A stretch of 64,000 bases of DNA from Methyloprofundus sedimenti (GTDB lineage Bacteria > Pseudomonadota > Gammaproteobacteria > Methylococcales > Methylomonadaceae), in assembly GCF_002072955.1 (NCBI RefSeq), contig NZ_LPUF01000003.1, positions 372,001-436,000 of the forward strand, read 5' to 3'. Under the pieces are notes generated by a model. It ran no database searches. It was not told where the DNA came from and saw only the letters and a list, made by a program, of their open reading frames with translations. The position numbers were made by a program, and so were the translations under genes. Positions 19,302 through 29,438 of the stretch are shown one piece after another; the stretch's first letter is position 1; every line of letters begins with the position of its first letter.

Positions 19302-20915
19302 TTACACTGGCTCGATTGAACCAGGAATGACTCGAGCATCAAAAGTTGCTTTTAATGCCTGTATGTTTTTATCGCTATCTATTGCATCGACCGCTTCTTG
19401 CTGTCGATTTAGTTTATCTTTATGATTTTTTACTGCCGGTGTGTCACTGAAGACAGACCCCGTTTTAATAACTAGCTTCAGCGCTTTAGCATAATATTTT
19501 TGTACCGCTTCCTGTAATTTTTCTTCAGAACGCGTGCCTTTAATTTGAAATTTCGGGTCTAAAATCAATCGGCATTGCTGCTCATCTACTGACTCTAAAA
19601 TACAATTATTCGCTAATTCACGTGGTAAGCCAGTTAAATTCATGGCATCTATCATATCATGCCATGCTAAATCTCCGCCTGATGGTACCATTGGAGTAAT
19701 CGCAACAGTTTTTATATCGGGCTCAGGTTTTGTTTGTTTGGCAACTTTAATGACCGGGGGCTTTTCTATAACAGGTTGTGAATTTTGAATTGGTACTCTA
19801 TTAGACACTCTACCCTGCTGAACAACATCATTTTTTTGCGGACTAAAAGCCAACATTCTGAGCAAAATCATTTCAAACCCTGCTCTTGGCTCAGGCGCTA
19901 AGCTCAAATCTTTTTGGCCCATTAATGCAATTTGATAATACAATTGCACTTCTTCAGCAGAAAATAGCAAACTTAGTTCGCGCAGCATCTCAGCATCTTC
20001 TTCAGTTTCTGCGACAGAAGGTACAAGCTGTATTAATGCCAGGCGGTGTAAGACATGCAGTATTTGCTGGATTATATCGGCAAAGTCCGGCGATAATTCA
20101 GCCATTTCCTGAATTGTGTACAATACCTTTTGCGCATCCTTTTGTGCTAAACAACGTAACAAATCTTCTACCGGTTGCTGAGCAATTGTACCCAGCATCT
20201 GACTCACCGTCTCGATACTGACCACATCATTACCAAAAACAATTGCCTGGTCTAATAAGCTCAGACCATCACGCATACTGCCGTCAGCGGCACGTGCAAT
20301 AAGGCGTAATGCCTGTTGCTCAAATTTGATGTTTTCTTCGCCTAAAATATAGGCCATTTGCTCACTTATCTGACTTGGGGTCAGACGCTTTAAATTATAT
20401 TGCAGGCAGCGTGATAAAACCGTAACAGGTATTTTTTGTGGATCAGTGGTCGCTAATAGAAATTTAACATGTTCAGGGGGTTCTTCCAGCGTTTTAAGTA
20501 ATGCATTAAAACTATGACCTGATAACATATGCACTTCATCGATCAGGTAAACCTTGTATTTACCGCTATTAGGTGCATATTGTGCATTATCTAATAGATC
20601 ACGGGTATCTTCGACTTTGGTACGTGAGGCTGCATCCACTTCGATCAAATCAAGAAAGCGCCCTTCATCCAGCGCCTGACAAACAGCACATTGCCCACAG
20701 GGATTATAATCTTGAAGATTTTCGCAGTTGATTGCTTTTGCCAGGATTCTGGCGATGGTTGTTTTACCTACACCTCGAGTGCCAGTAAATAAATAGGCAT
20801 GGTGCAAGCGGTTATGTTGCAGTGCATTAATTAGCGACTGGCTAACATGCTCTTGACCAACAATTTCAGTGAAATTATGCGGACGCCATTTTCTGGCGAG
20901 AACCTGATGATTCAT
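19302..20915 (-). CDS. dnaX: DNA polymerase III subunit gamma/tau
   Basis: Clamp-loader ATPase. Walker A GTRGVGKTTIARIL and the four-cysteine zinc site (CENLQDYNPCGQCAVC) lie in the first 80 residues; IDEVHMLSGHSFNALLKTLEEPP and the sensor TVLSRCLQYNLKRLTP follow. The C-terminal third is tau-type and poorly conserved. I start at the ATG giving MNHQVLARKWRP, the conserved beginning; a longer frame to 20972 would run into the SRP RNA gene. No clear A-run slippage site of the E. coli type was noticed. Confidence 0.95.
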   Translation of the reverse strand: MNHQVLARKWRPHNFTEIVGQEHVSQSLINALQHNRLHHAYLFTGTRGVGKTTIARILAKAINCENLQDYNPCGQCAVCQALDEGRFLDLIEVDAASRTKVEDTRDLLDNAQYAPNSGKYKVYLIDEVHMLSGHSFNALLKTLEEPPEHVKFLLATTDPQKIPVTVLSRCLQYNLKRLTPSQISEQMAYILGEENIKFEQQALRLIARAADGSMRDGLSLLDQAIVFGNDVVSIETVSQMLGTIAQQPVEDLLRCLAQKDAQKVLYTIQEMAELSPDFADIIQQILHVLHRLALIQLVPSVAETEEDAEMLRELSLLFSAEEVQLYYQIALMGQKDLSLAPEPRAGFEMILLRMLAFSPQKNDVVQQGRVSNRVPIQNSQPVIEKPPVIKVAKQTKPEPDIKTVAITPMVPSGGDLAWHDMIDAMNLTGLPRELANNCILESVDEQQCRLILDPKFQIKGTRSEEKLQEAVQKYYAKALKLVIKTGSVFSDTPAVKNHKDKLNRQQEAVDAIDSDKNIQALKATFDARVIPGSIEPV

Positions 20916-20940
20916 GACAGAGTGGTAGAATGTAGAGATT

Positions 20941-21054
<114 letters not shown>

Positions 21055-21203
21055 ATAATGTCGACAACCACTAGCGTTGAAGAGCGAGTATTATGCGTTA
21101 TTTATAACCGCAGTTCAAGCGTAAATCGTAATTTATTATATACTTGTATGTTTACAACCGCTTAGCGAAATAGTGCACTCCCTCCCCGTATACAACAGAA
21201 CAA

Positions 21204-21238
21204 AAAAAGGGCTTTTACACTAAGTAAAAACCCTTTTT
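21204..21238. terminator. Bidirectional terminator
   Basis: Stem AAAAAGGGcTTTTAC / GTAAAAaCCCTTTTT with a 5-base loop and an A/T tract on each side. On the minus strand it follows the DUF2892 gene and ends the sqr operon. Confidence 0.8.
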
Positions 21239-21269
21239 ATATTAACTATGACTTGAGTAAAACTAAATA

Positions 21270-21470
21270 TTAAAATGCACACCCTGGTTTAACGCCAAGT
21301 TTTTTCAAAATAATTGCCATAGGGCAAAAGCCTGTAAAAGCAGATTGAAATAAATTAGCACCGACAAAAGCTGTAAACCAGAGCCAGTTAATTGAATGAT
21401 ATTGTGACAACACCAGACTAATTAAAATAAACGCACCAGCAACAGCAAAAACAATACGATCTATAGTCAT
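21270..21470 (-). CDS. Small DUF2892 (YgaP-like) membrane protein
   Basis: A 66-residue protein with two hydrophobic helices ([17 protein letters not shown] and [16 protein letters not shown]) and the C-terminal motif [20 protein letters not shown] typical of DUF2892 proteins, which are often fused or linked to rhodanese and sulfur-metabolism genes. It lies 8 bp after the sulfide:quinone oxidoreductase gene, so a sulfur-related membrane role is inferred. Confidence 0.85.
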   Translation of the reverse strand: MTIDRIVFAVAGAFILISLVLSQYHSINWLWFTAFVGANLFQSAFTGFCPMAIILKKLGVKPGCAF

Positions 21471-21478
21471 TTTTTTAC

Positions 21479-22753
21479 CTATTTTAAACGCACAACACCC
21501 ATAAATTTTAAAATCATCTTTTCGTAATACGGCTCACTAATTCCTTTACGAATTTTACGCATAAAGTATTTTTCAAAACCTATTTTTGCTAAATGCACCC
21601 ATCTACCTTCTTGTGACCAGGTGGTGTTACGCGGTGGAATTTGCGGTACAGCTAAAAATGCAATACCGGTATCTCCCATATCAGCAAGACATAAGGCATT
21701 TAAACTCGGTATATCAGTCGGCTCTTTACCCGCCAGCTCATCTCTAATATTATGCGCTGTTGCGGTTACCATCGACTCAATCATATAACCAGTTTTAGGC
21801 GCACCAACAGGTAATGGTGTTTTTTCTACTGGTGGTAATGCAATACAAACACCCACAGAATAAATATTCTTAAAGGTTGGGTTACGTTGATGCTCATCAA
21901 CAATAATAAAACCGCGTGGGTTAATCAAGCCTTCTGCTTTAGTGTGGCGTACCGCGTCAATACCTGTAAATGCAGGCAACATCATTGAATGTTTGAAAGG
22001 CAATTCATATTTTTTCTTGTCCTGCGCATTTTCATCCACTTCAGTCACAAACATCATGCCGTCTTCGATTTTATCGACTTTAGCATTGGTTATCCAGTTA
22101 ATGGTTTTATCCCGTAAAGCACTTTCCAGCATTCCTTTAGTATCTCCGACACCCCCCAAACCTAAATGACCGATATAAGGCTCTGAAGTGACAAATGTCA
22201 TCGGCACCTGATCACGGATTTTACGTTTACGCAATTCTGCTTCCAGAATCATGAGGTATTCATAAGCAGGACCAAAACAAGATGCCCCCTGAACGGCTCC
22301 AACAACAATTGGCCCAGGGTTTTCCATGAACTTCTCCCAGTCTTGCGCGGCTATCGCTGCATGATCCACATGACAGACTGAAGAAGTAAACCCATCAGGA
22401 CCCAGACCAGGCACTTCATCAAAAGCGAGGCGTGGTCCGGTGGCAATAATCAGATAATCGTATTCAACAGCAGAGCCATCGTTTAATTCAATTTTATTAT
22501 TTTCAGGATCTACCAGAGTTGCAGCTTTCTGAATAAACTCGACACCTTTTTTCTTAAAAACAGGCGCGAGTTCAATTTTAAGTTCTTCAGGTGTACGCCA
22601 TTTTGGCGGAACCCAGGGGTTAGATGGGACAAAATGAAAGGTGGGTGAATCAGAAATCACCGTCACCTGATGATCATTACTGATATTTTCTTTCATTTCA
22701 AATGCCATTGGCACACCGCCAATTCCAGCACCCAGGATAACTATTCTAGCCAT
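21479..22753 (-). CDS. sqr: Sulfide:quinone oxidoreductase (type I-like)
   Basis: FAD enzyme oxidising sulfide to polysulfide/sulfur and passing electrons to quinone at the membrane. The 424-residue protein starts with the FAD fold [17 protein letters not shown] and keeps all three redox cysteines: Cys127 (SSVCHVDHA), Cys159 ([11 protein letters not shown]) and Cys355 ([10 protein letters not shown]), matching those of Acidithiobacillus SQR. The C-terminal [20 protein letters not shown] amphipathic region is the membrane-binding part. Good GGAG ribosome site. Operon with the small DUF2892 protein; useful for detoxification or energy from sulfide. Confidence 0.93.
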   Translation of the reverse strand: MARIVILGAGIGGVPMAFEMKENISNDHQVTVISDSPTFHFVPSNPWVPPKWRTPEELKIELAPVFKKKGVEFIQKAATLVDPENNKIELNDGSAVEYDYLIIATGPRLAFDEVPGLGPDGFTSSVCHVDHAAIAAQDWEKFMENPGPIVVGAVQGASCFGPAYEYLMILEAELRKRKIRDQVPMTFVTSEPYIGHLGLGGVGDTKGMLESALRDKTINWITNAKVDKIEDGMMFVTEVDENAQDKKKYELPFKHSMMLPAFTGIDAVRHTKAEGLINPRGFIIVDEHQRNPTFKNIYSVGVCIALPPVEKTPLPVGAPKTGYMIESMVTATAHNIRDELAGKEPTDIPSLNALCLADMGDTGIAFLAVPQIPPRNTTWSQEGRWVHLAKIGFEKYFMRKIRKGISEPYYEKMILKFMGVVRLK

Positions 22754-23077
22754 TATATTCTCCTCGTATGATTGTAAAAAACAGCCATAACAAATATATT
22801 GGTTTTATTTTGCTTTGGCTATAGACTCAAACTGTGATTCAGAATTAAAACTCCGTGACACACTCATCAAATGATTGCCATGATAAATATCACTTGCTAT
22901 TATATTAGCATTCCCTAAAATACCAAGCAACCTATTTACCGCTTTATTTTTACTTGTGCCGAAAAGTCTGAATAATAACAGTACACAAAAGTTTAGACAT
23001 TTTTTAATTAATAACAATGCCTTATATATTGTAAATCAGGACTATCTATTCTATACCGCTCTCTTCAAGGATAATAC

Positions 23078-24496
23078 ATGAAACACAAAACAAAACACCT
23101 CATAAGCACAAGCTTATGTTTTGCGCTTTCTACGTTTACTATCTGTAGCTTTGCAACAGGAAATAATGACTCCCCCCTCCAAAGCGAGTTAACTCAAAAA
23201 GAACTTAGCAATAACAACGCTCTCACCTTAGACGCTCCGTTAGATTTATCTCAGACTATCAATCTGGCTTTAGCAAGAAACCCGGATATGCATATTACTC
23301 AACAACGCATTGCCATTGCTCAAGCTCAAGTAGGCGAAAGCCTCGCCGCTTTTTATCCGCAACTTAAAGGGCGTGTAGGTTATGAATATAGTAACAACCC
23401 CGCGCAAGTCTTTGGCATGATTGTGGCACAAAGTGATTTCCAGCAAGAAGATTTTGCCAATATCAATAATCCGGGAGGTCGGACCAATTTCCGCCCCGAA
23501 ATTATTGCCAATCTTTCACTTTTTAATGGCGGACAAGACTATTATCGCTATAAAGTAGCGGAGTTAGGTGTTGAAATATCAGAACTGGAACGCACCTCTT
23601 TGCATAATAATCTAGTGCAAATGGTCACCGATAATTTTTACGTGCTATCCGTTGCCAAAGAAAATCAATCTATCGCCCAGCGCGCCAAAGATGCTGTTGA
23701 GCATGAGCTTAAGAATGCGCAAATACGCTATCAGGAAGGTACAACACTTAAATCTGATGTACTTTCCTTACAAGTTCGCCTGGCAAATACAGAAGAATGG
23801 TTAATAAAGGCAACAAATGGTATAGAAATGGCTAAAACCGGATTACGCACGTTGCTGGATTTAGATACTTTTAGTCCGGTTGAGACAATTAATCCGGATA
23901 TTAAAGAGCTACCAGCCCCGCCTAGCTCAATCCAAGACGCACTAATGACTGCCACAGTCAATCGACCTGAAATTCAAATGGCCGAGAAGCTAGTCGCAAC
24001 TCGCACACAACAAGTAAAAATTGCACAGGGTGAATACCTGCCGCGAGTCGGTGCTTATGTGAGTTATGGGGGCAATAGCGAAAATGGCTCTATAGCGTCA
24101 AATCAGGATAATGTAACGACAGGTATCGCACTGGAAATGGATCTGTTTTCAGGTTTTGGTACACAACAGCGCGTTAAGCAAGCAGAAAGTCGACTAAAAG
24201 AAGCACAGCAGCAAGCCCGTAAAGTCACATTACAAATCAATCAGGAAGTGACCAACACTTATCTGGCACTAGCAGATGCGATACAGCGCTATAAAGTTGC
24301 CACAACCTCGGTGACAGCAGCGGATGAAGCATTCCGTTTGGTTACGGCTCAATTTCAAGCAGGCACAGCCTCGGTCACACGTTATATTGAAGCAGAAGTT
24401 GCCCAGGATCAGGCTAATGCCCGAACTATTTCTGCACGCTTTGACACTTTTCGCGCTTATGCTGCTCTACAGCGGGTCACGGGAACACCTGAATAA
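23078..24496 (+). CDS. TolC-family outer-membrane efflux protein
   Basis: Outer-membrane channel of a tripartite pump, 472 residues. Signal peptide to about residue 27 (FALSTFTICSFA). The mature protein shows the TolC duplication: two helical halves each starting with NLALARNPDMHITQQRI or ATVNRPEIQMAEKL, and long coiled-coil stretches. Ribosome site AAGGATAAT. First gene of a plus-strand operon with the adaptor (54 bp) and RND pump (12 bp). Confidence 0.92.
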   Translation: MKHKTKHLISTSLCFALSTFTICSFATGNNDSPLQSELTQKELSNNNALTLDAPLDLSQTINLALARNPDMHITQQRIAIAQAQVGESLAAFYPQLKGRVGYEYSNNPAQVFGMIVAQSDFQQEDFANINNPGGRTNFRPEIIANLSLFNGGQDYYRYKVAELGVEISELERTSLHNNLVQMVTDNFYVLSVAKENQSIAQRAKDAVEHELKNAQIRYQEGTTLKSDVLSLQVRLANTEEWLIKATNGIEMAKTGLRTLLDLDTFSPVETINPDIKELPAPPSSIQDALMTATVNRPEIQMAEKLVATRTQQVKIAQGEYLPRVGAYVSYGGNSENGSIASNQDNVTTGIALEMDLFSGFGTQQRVKQAESRLKEAQQQARKVTLQINQEVTNTYLALADAIQRYKVATTSVTAADEAFRLVTAQFQAGTASVTRYIEAEVAQDQANARTISARFDTFRAYAALQRVTGTPE

Positions 24497-24550
24497 TTCA
24501 GACCAATAAGCTGACTATAAAAATCACCCTCGACTAAATCGACTATTGCC

Positions 24551-25600
24551 ATGAAAAAATTTATATATCTCTCCCTTACTGTTATTGGCTTAATACTGAT
24601 ATTACTGTATATGTTAGGCATCATCGGCGCTGAAAAAATAACGCCGGGTACGACACCAGTATCCGCAAACACCCTGAATAACAACACTAAAACAGCTGTA
24701 GTGCAAAAACAATTGCTGGATGACAGTTTTTCCTGGCCTGGTACAGTTAAATCACGTTCTGAAATCAACATTTCTCCCCGCATTACCGCACGTATTCTGG
24801 ATATCAAAGTAAACGCCGGTGATAAGGTATCCAAAGGCGAAGTAATCGCTACACTTGACCCTGAAGCACAGCGTAGTCATGAACGTAGCGCACAGGCAGC
24901 ACTCAGCGCAGCCAGGGCGAATGCCAAACGTACCGCAGCGGATGCACAGCGAATAAAAAGCCTGTACTCCAAAGAAGCGGCAACCAAAGAAATGTACGAC
25001 AACACCATCGCCCAGTATCAAATCGCTCAAGCCCAGGTTGAAGCAGCCGCCAGCGCCTTAAAAGAAACCAGTATTGGTTTAGCAGATACGATACTTAAAG
25101 CACCTTTCGATGGCATCATTATTCAACGCCTGAAACAACCGGGAGATATGGGACTTGCTGGCGCTCCAATTGTAGCCATGCATAATTCTGCAGCATTACG
25201 TCTTGAAGCAGCCGTACCAACCAGCTGCGCGCGTCACATTAAATTAGGCGATCAAGTACCCGTAAGAATTGAAACGGTAGACCAACAATTTACTGCGGAA
25301 ATTGATGAAATTGTTCCTGAAGTTGATCCACAAACCCGGACGATTCTAATTAAAGCAGCCTTACCTTTGGACGCACCCTTACAACCAGGTTTATTTGGCT
25401 GGTTAGATCAGGTTTGCGACCAACACCAAGGTTTATTGGTCCCCATAACGGCAGTACGTAAAATTGGACAGCTGGAAGTGGTCAAAGTCGTTATCGATAA
25501 GCAACTCCAGACACGTCAAGTACGCATTGGCAAACATTATGGCCACGATGTAGAAATTCAATCCGGCCTGAATCCAGGCGAAACCGTAGTCGTGCAATAA
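24551..25600 (+). CDS. RND efflux periplasmic adaptor (membrane fusion protein)
   Basis: A 349-residue adaptor anchored by an N-terminal hydrophobic segment (YLSLTVIGLILILLYMLGII). The barrel-sandwich/lipoyl halves are ITARILDIKVNAGDKVSKGE with ATLDPE, and the matching half ILKAPFDGIIIQRLKQPGD; between them is an Ala-rich helical hairpin (AQAALSAARANAKRTA, AQVEAAASALKE). A beta-barrel and membrane-proximal domain follow. Bridges the TolC-like protein and the RND pump of the same operon. Confidence 0.9.
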   Translation: MKKFIYLSLTVIGLILILLYMLGIIGAEKITPGTTPVSANTLNNNTKTAVVQKQLLDDSFSWPGTVKSRSEINISPRITARILDIKVNAGDKVSKGEVIATLDPEAQRSHERSAQAALSAARANAKRTAADAQRIKSLYSKEAATKEMYDNTIAQYQIAQAQVEAAASALKETSIGLADTILKAPFDGIIIQRLKQPGDMGLAGAPIVAMHNSAALRLEAAVPTSCARHIKLGDQVPVRIETVDQQFTAEIDEIVPEVDPQTRTILIKAALPLDAPLQPGLFGWLDQVCDQHQGLLVPITAVRKIGQLEVVKVVIDKQLQTRQVRIGKHYGHDVEIQSGLNPGETVVVQ

Positions 25601-25612
25601 TCGGAGTCCATT

Positions 25613-28600
25613 ATGAATGACCTGCAACACACAGAAGCAAACAATCCCGGCCAAACTAGCTGGATAACCCGAATCGTCAAGTCATTTACCATCGGCTCAC
25701 TTTCTCCGATGCTCATTATTGCCGCTTTGTTGGCAGGCGCAGCTGCATTAATGCTCACCCCACGAGAAGAAGATCCACAAATAATCGTCCCCGTGATGGA
25801 TGTGATGGTGGAATTTCCAGGGGCCAGTGCTGAAGAAGTAGAAAAATTAGTCACCACGCCTTTAGAGTCCTTATTAAAGCAAATTGAAGGGGTGGAATAT
25901 GTCTATTCGGCGGCAAGCCCAGGCATGGCTATCGTCACGGTGCGCTATTATGTCGGCGAAAATCTGGAAGACAGCCTGATCAAAACCTGGAGTCAGATTA
26001 TGTCGAATCAGGACAGCATGGCCCCAGGCATTGCACGCTGGATTGTTAAACCGGTTAATATTGATGATGTGCCCATTGTTTTGCTCAGCTTATCGTCTAA
26101 ATCAAAAAATCAAAGCGAAGTCTCTTTGCGCCGTACTGCCGATGAATTACTCCCACGACTACGGGATGTGGAAAATGTTGCCAAAAGCTGGGTAGTCGGC
26201 GGTGCAAAACGACAGATTACAGTGTATCCGGATCCAGCAGCACTGGTTGCGCATGGCACGTCTATCATGGAAATCATTCAGGCGGTCGGTAATGCCAATA
26301 TTAATGTCGATACTGGCAATTTTGCCAGTAACAATCAGCAAGTTTTCTTAGAAGCTGGACCGAATTTTAGTTCGTCGGAAGAAGTCGGCGCTACTGTGAT
26401 TAAAAACGCGGACGGTCGTCTGGTGTACTTACGTGATGTTGCACGTATTTTAGATGCCGGTGAAGACAATAACACCTACACCCGTATTGGTTTCGGACCT
26501 GCCTCGGAAAAAATGCGTTTACTCGGACAGGAAAAACCTGTTGTTAATGAGGCGGGTAATGAATGGCCGACTGTTACACTCGCCATTGCCAAACGCAAAG
26601 GCAGTAATGCGGTACAAGTTGCAGAAGATGTTATTGCGATGGCACAAAGCTTTCAGGGCACTATCATACCTGATGATATTGTCATATCGGTTAGCCGCGA
26701 CTATGGCACAACAGCTAATCACAAAGTCAATGAACTGGTAGAGCATTTAATGCTTGCCATTCTGATTATCGTTATCCTGATGGTTTTCTCTCTGGGGAGT
26801 CGAGAATCTCTGATTGTCTCGATAGCCGTACCGGTAACGTTTGCGTTTACCCTGCTCTGTGACTTAATTTTTGGCTATACCATTAATCGAGTTACCTTGT
26901 TCGCCTTGATTTTATCACTGGGCTTACTGGTCGATGACCCTATCGTCAATGTCGAAAATATTCACCGACATTATTTACTGCGCAAAGAACCACCGCTACA
27001 AGCCTTATTATCAGCGATTCAGGAAGTATTACCACCAACAATTGTGGCGACTTTTGCGGTAATCCTGACATTCTTACCGATGTTTTTTATTACTGGCATG
27101 ATGGGCCCTTATATGGCACCGATGGCATTTAACGTACCCGTGGCTATGCTGGTTTCATTAATCGTTTCACTTACCATTACGCCGTGGGCAAGTTATTTAC
27201 TGCTAAAAAGACATGAAGGCCATGACGAGGAAGAAGGCTTTGATTTAAAACAATCCGGAGTCTACCGTTTTTATCATAAAACGCTAGGAGCCTTGATAGC
27301 ATCACCTAACCGTTCCAGATTATTTGTTCTCATCATTTTTATCGCCTTCCTGGGTTCTGCCATGCTCGCAGTTACCCGCGCGGTACCTTTAAAGCTACTC
27401 CCGTTTGATAATAAGAACGAATTGCAGCTGGTTATTGATATGCCGAAAAACAGTACACTGGAGCACACCGATCAGGTTGCCCGTGCATTAGGGCAGTATT
27501 TGGCTACCGTCGATGAAGTAACTGATTACCAGACCTATATCGGCCAGGCTTCACCGATGGATTTTAATGGCATGGTACGTCATTATTATCTGCGTGAAGG
27601 CAGTAATCTCGGAGAAATTCGTATCAATCTAGTCGCAAAAGAACTGCGCAAACAACAATCGCATCAGATCGCCCTGCGTATGCGTAAACAGATAGAAGCG
27701 ATTGCCAAAAAATATAATGCCAACGTAAAAATGGTCGAATCACCACCTGGCCCACCGGTACTGGATACCTTGGTTGCTGAAGTCTATGGGCCTGAAGATG
27801 CCAGTTATGATGAGTTAATAAATGTCGCAAGAGATGTGCGCACACGCTTCAATCGCACTGAAGGCGTAGTCGATGTAGATGATTATTCATTTGCACCCTA
27901 CCAGCGCCTGCTGTTCCATATCGATAGGCAAAAAGCGGCCTTGACTAATGTGGATAGTTTACAAATTGCGCAAACCTTAAAAACGGCGTTAAGCGGCCAA
28001 CTACTAGGCACTTTACATATAGCCAGTGAACGTCAGCCTTTGCAGATTGTCTTGCAATTACCGCGCGAACATCGCACTTATATAGATGAACTATTGACGC
28101 TACGGATTAAAAGTCGAACCGGCGAATTAGTTCCGCTTGCTGAATTAGGCCAGCTTGAAGAGTTAGACAATGAGCAAACCCTGTATCATAAAAATATGCG
28201 CAGAGTGGCCTATGTGATTGGTGATACTGCAGGACGTAGCCCGGTTGAAGCCATTATCGACTTACTCAGTGATTTTAGCGATCAGCCTTTGGCGGATGGT
28301 TACAGCGCTGAATTAGGAGGCGAAGGTGAATGGAAAATTACCATCGATGTGTTTCGTGATCTGGGTATCGCTTTTGCAGCTGCTTTGTTAATGATTTATG
28401 TCTTGTTAGTCATACAAACAGGTTCATTAAGCTTACCTGCAATCATGATGATTGCCATTCCACTGACGGTAATCGGCATTATGCCAGGGTTCTGGCTGCT
28501 TAATGTTTTATTTGCCACGCCGGTAGACGGTTACCCGGATCAGATCTTTTTTACCGCAACCGCCATGATCGGCATGATTGCCCTGGCTGGGATTGTAGTG

Positions 28601-28894
28601 CGAAACGGGATTATCCTGATCGATTTTATTGAAAAAACACGCCACCGAGAAGATCACCCAAGTATAGAAGATGCGCTAATAGAGGCAGGGGCAACGCGTC
28701 TGCGCCCTATTCTACTCACTGCAGCGGCGGCAATGTTTGGTGCAGTGGTGATTATTCTTGATCCGGTATTTTCTGGCCTGGCGTGGAGTTTTATTTTCGG
28801 GATTTTTGCTTCAACTGGATTCTCATTATTTGTCATTCCAGTGGCTTATTATTTAATCAACAGAAATAAGCCGTTAGATAAACCGACAGTATAA
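25613..28894 (+). CDS. RND-superfamily efflux permease
   Basis: A 1093-residue proton-driven inner-membrane pump with two repeats of six helices and two large periplasmic loops. TM4 carries the acidic pair in LGLLVDDPIVNVENIHRHY (Pro where AcrB-type pumps usually have Ala). Other family blocks are PREEDPQIIVPVMDVMVEFP at the first periplasmic junction and the C-terminal ALAGIVVRNGIILIDFIE / RLRPILLTAAAAMFG repeat. Substrate cannot be read. Last gene of the operon; 540 bp without a gene follow. Confidence 0.92.
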   Translation: MNDLQHTEANNPGQTSWITRIVKSFTIGSLSPMLIIAALLAGAAALMLTPREEDPQIIVPVMDVMVEFPGASAEEVEKLVTTPLESLLKQIEGVEYVYSAASPGMAIVTVRYYVGENLEDSLIKTWSQIMSNQDSMAPGIARWIVKPVNIDDVPIVLLSLSSKSKNQSEVSLRRTADELLPRLRDVENVAKSWVVGGAKRQITVYPDPAALVAHGTSIMEIIQAVGNANINVDTGNFASNNQQVFLEAGPNFSSSEEVGATVIKNADGRLVYLRDVARILDAGEDNNTYTRIGFGPASEKMRLLGQEKPVVNEAGNEWPTVTLAIAKRKGSNAVQVAEDVIAMAQSFQGTIIPDDIVISVSRDYGTTANHKVNELVEHLMLAILIIVILMVFSLGSRESLIVSIAVPVTFAFTLLCDLIFGYTINRVTLFALILSLGLLVDDPIVNVENIHRHYLLRKEPPLQALLSAIQEVLPPTIVATFAVILTFLPMFFITGMMGPYMAPMAFNVPVAMLVSLIVSLTITPWASYLLLKRHEGHDEEEGFDLKQSGVYRFYHKTLGALIASPNRSRLFVLIIFIAFLGSAMLAVTRAVPLKLLPFDNKNELQLVIDMPKNSTLEHTDQVARALGQYLATVDEVTDYQTYIGQASPMDFNGMVRHYYLREGSNLGEIRINLVAKELRKQQSHQIALRMRKQIEAIAKKYNANVKMVESPPGPPVLDTLVAEVYGPEDASYDELINVARDVRTRFNRTEGVVDVDDYSFAPYQRLLFHIDRQKAALTNVDSLQIAQTLKTALSGQLLGTLHIASERQPLQIVLQLPREHRTYIDELLTLRIKSRTGELVPLAELGQLEELDNEQTLYHKNMRRVAYVIGDTAGRSPVEAIIDLLSDFSDQPLADGYSAELGGEGEWKITIDVFRDLGIAFAAALLMIYVLLVIQTGSLSLPAIMMIAIPLTVIGIMPGFWLLNVLFATPVDGYPDQIFFTATAMIGMIALAGIVVRNGIILIDFIEKTRHREDHPSIEDALIEAGATRLRPILLTAAAAMFGAVVIILDPVFSGLAWSFIFGIFASTGFSLFVIPVAYYLINRNKPLDKPTV

Positions 28895-29438
28895 AACTTG
28901 TATTATCTGGAAGTGCAAGCTGGCTTGCCTGCATATTGCGGACGGGCCGTCCGCGCTTCCCGCAATTTAAATTACTTAATGATCATGACGAGTAAACTCT
29001 GTCGTCCTGCTTACGTAAAATCATTTCAACTTTCGCTTACGGCCTGCTGGATTGCGCACATCGTGCTTAACATTTGGAGTTACCTCCGCCTGTCCGATGT
29101 TTACTATCTGGTGGTTGACTTACCTTGCCAGAGTGAGACTTTTACCCACTTGAATTATTGACCTTGCTCGGCCGCAAACCCCTTTTATTGTGCTTTGATT
29201 TCATTGATGAAATTTCGCCGTGCACAACCCATGTTATTTCTTGAAAAAACCAGAGAAGCGGCGTAGACTCAAAAACCTGGCTATCTGGCTATCTGACTAT
29301 CTGGTTATCTAGTAAAAGTGTTGTTGCAACGCCTCGCTGGGTGGTACTAAGTTTAATTGTAAAATTTCGAGTCACGAAAAAAATCATGGTGAATTTGCGA
29401 GTTTTTAACTCAAATTAATAAAAATCAGGGAGAATGAA
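28895..29438. other. Non-coding junction before the GC-rich insert
   Basis: No convincing gene. It contains a perfect 17-bp palindrome GCGGACGGGCCGTCCGC (28938-28954) nested in a larger ATTGCG...CGCAAT structure, possibly the 3' end of the RND mRNA, and a short tandem repeat with 8-bp period (CTGGCTAT, about 4.5 imperfect copies, 29277-29312). The end of this stretch marks the switch to much higher GC and is a likely insertion border. Confidence 0.5.
29277..29312. repeat. 8-bp tandem repeat (CTGGCTAT)
   Basis: Four full imperfect units, CTGGCTAT, CTGGCTAT, CTGACTAT, CTGGTTAT, and a partial CTAG. Its position is immediately left of the GC-rich arylsulfatase block. Confidence 0.7.

Noticed and set aside
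22805-23017. 70-residue minus-strand frame upstream of sqr
   Set aside because: Only a TTG start without a ribosome site, no family; could be real but unsupported.
28898-29161. 87-residue plus-strand frame after the RND pump
   Set aside because: No ribosome site or recognisable domain, and it reads through a 17-bp palindrome; treated as non-coding.
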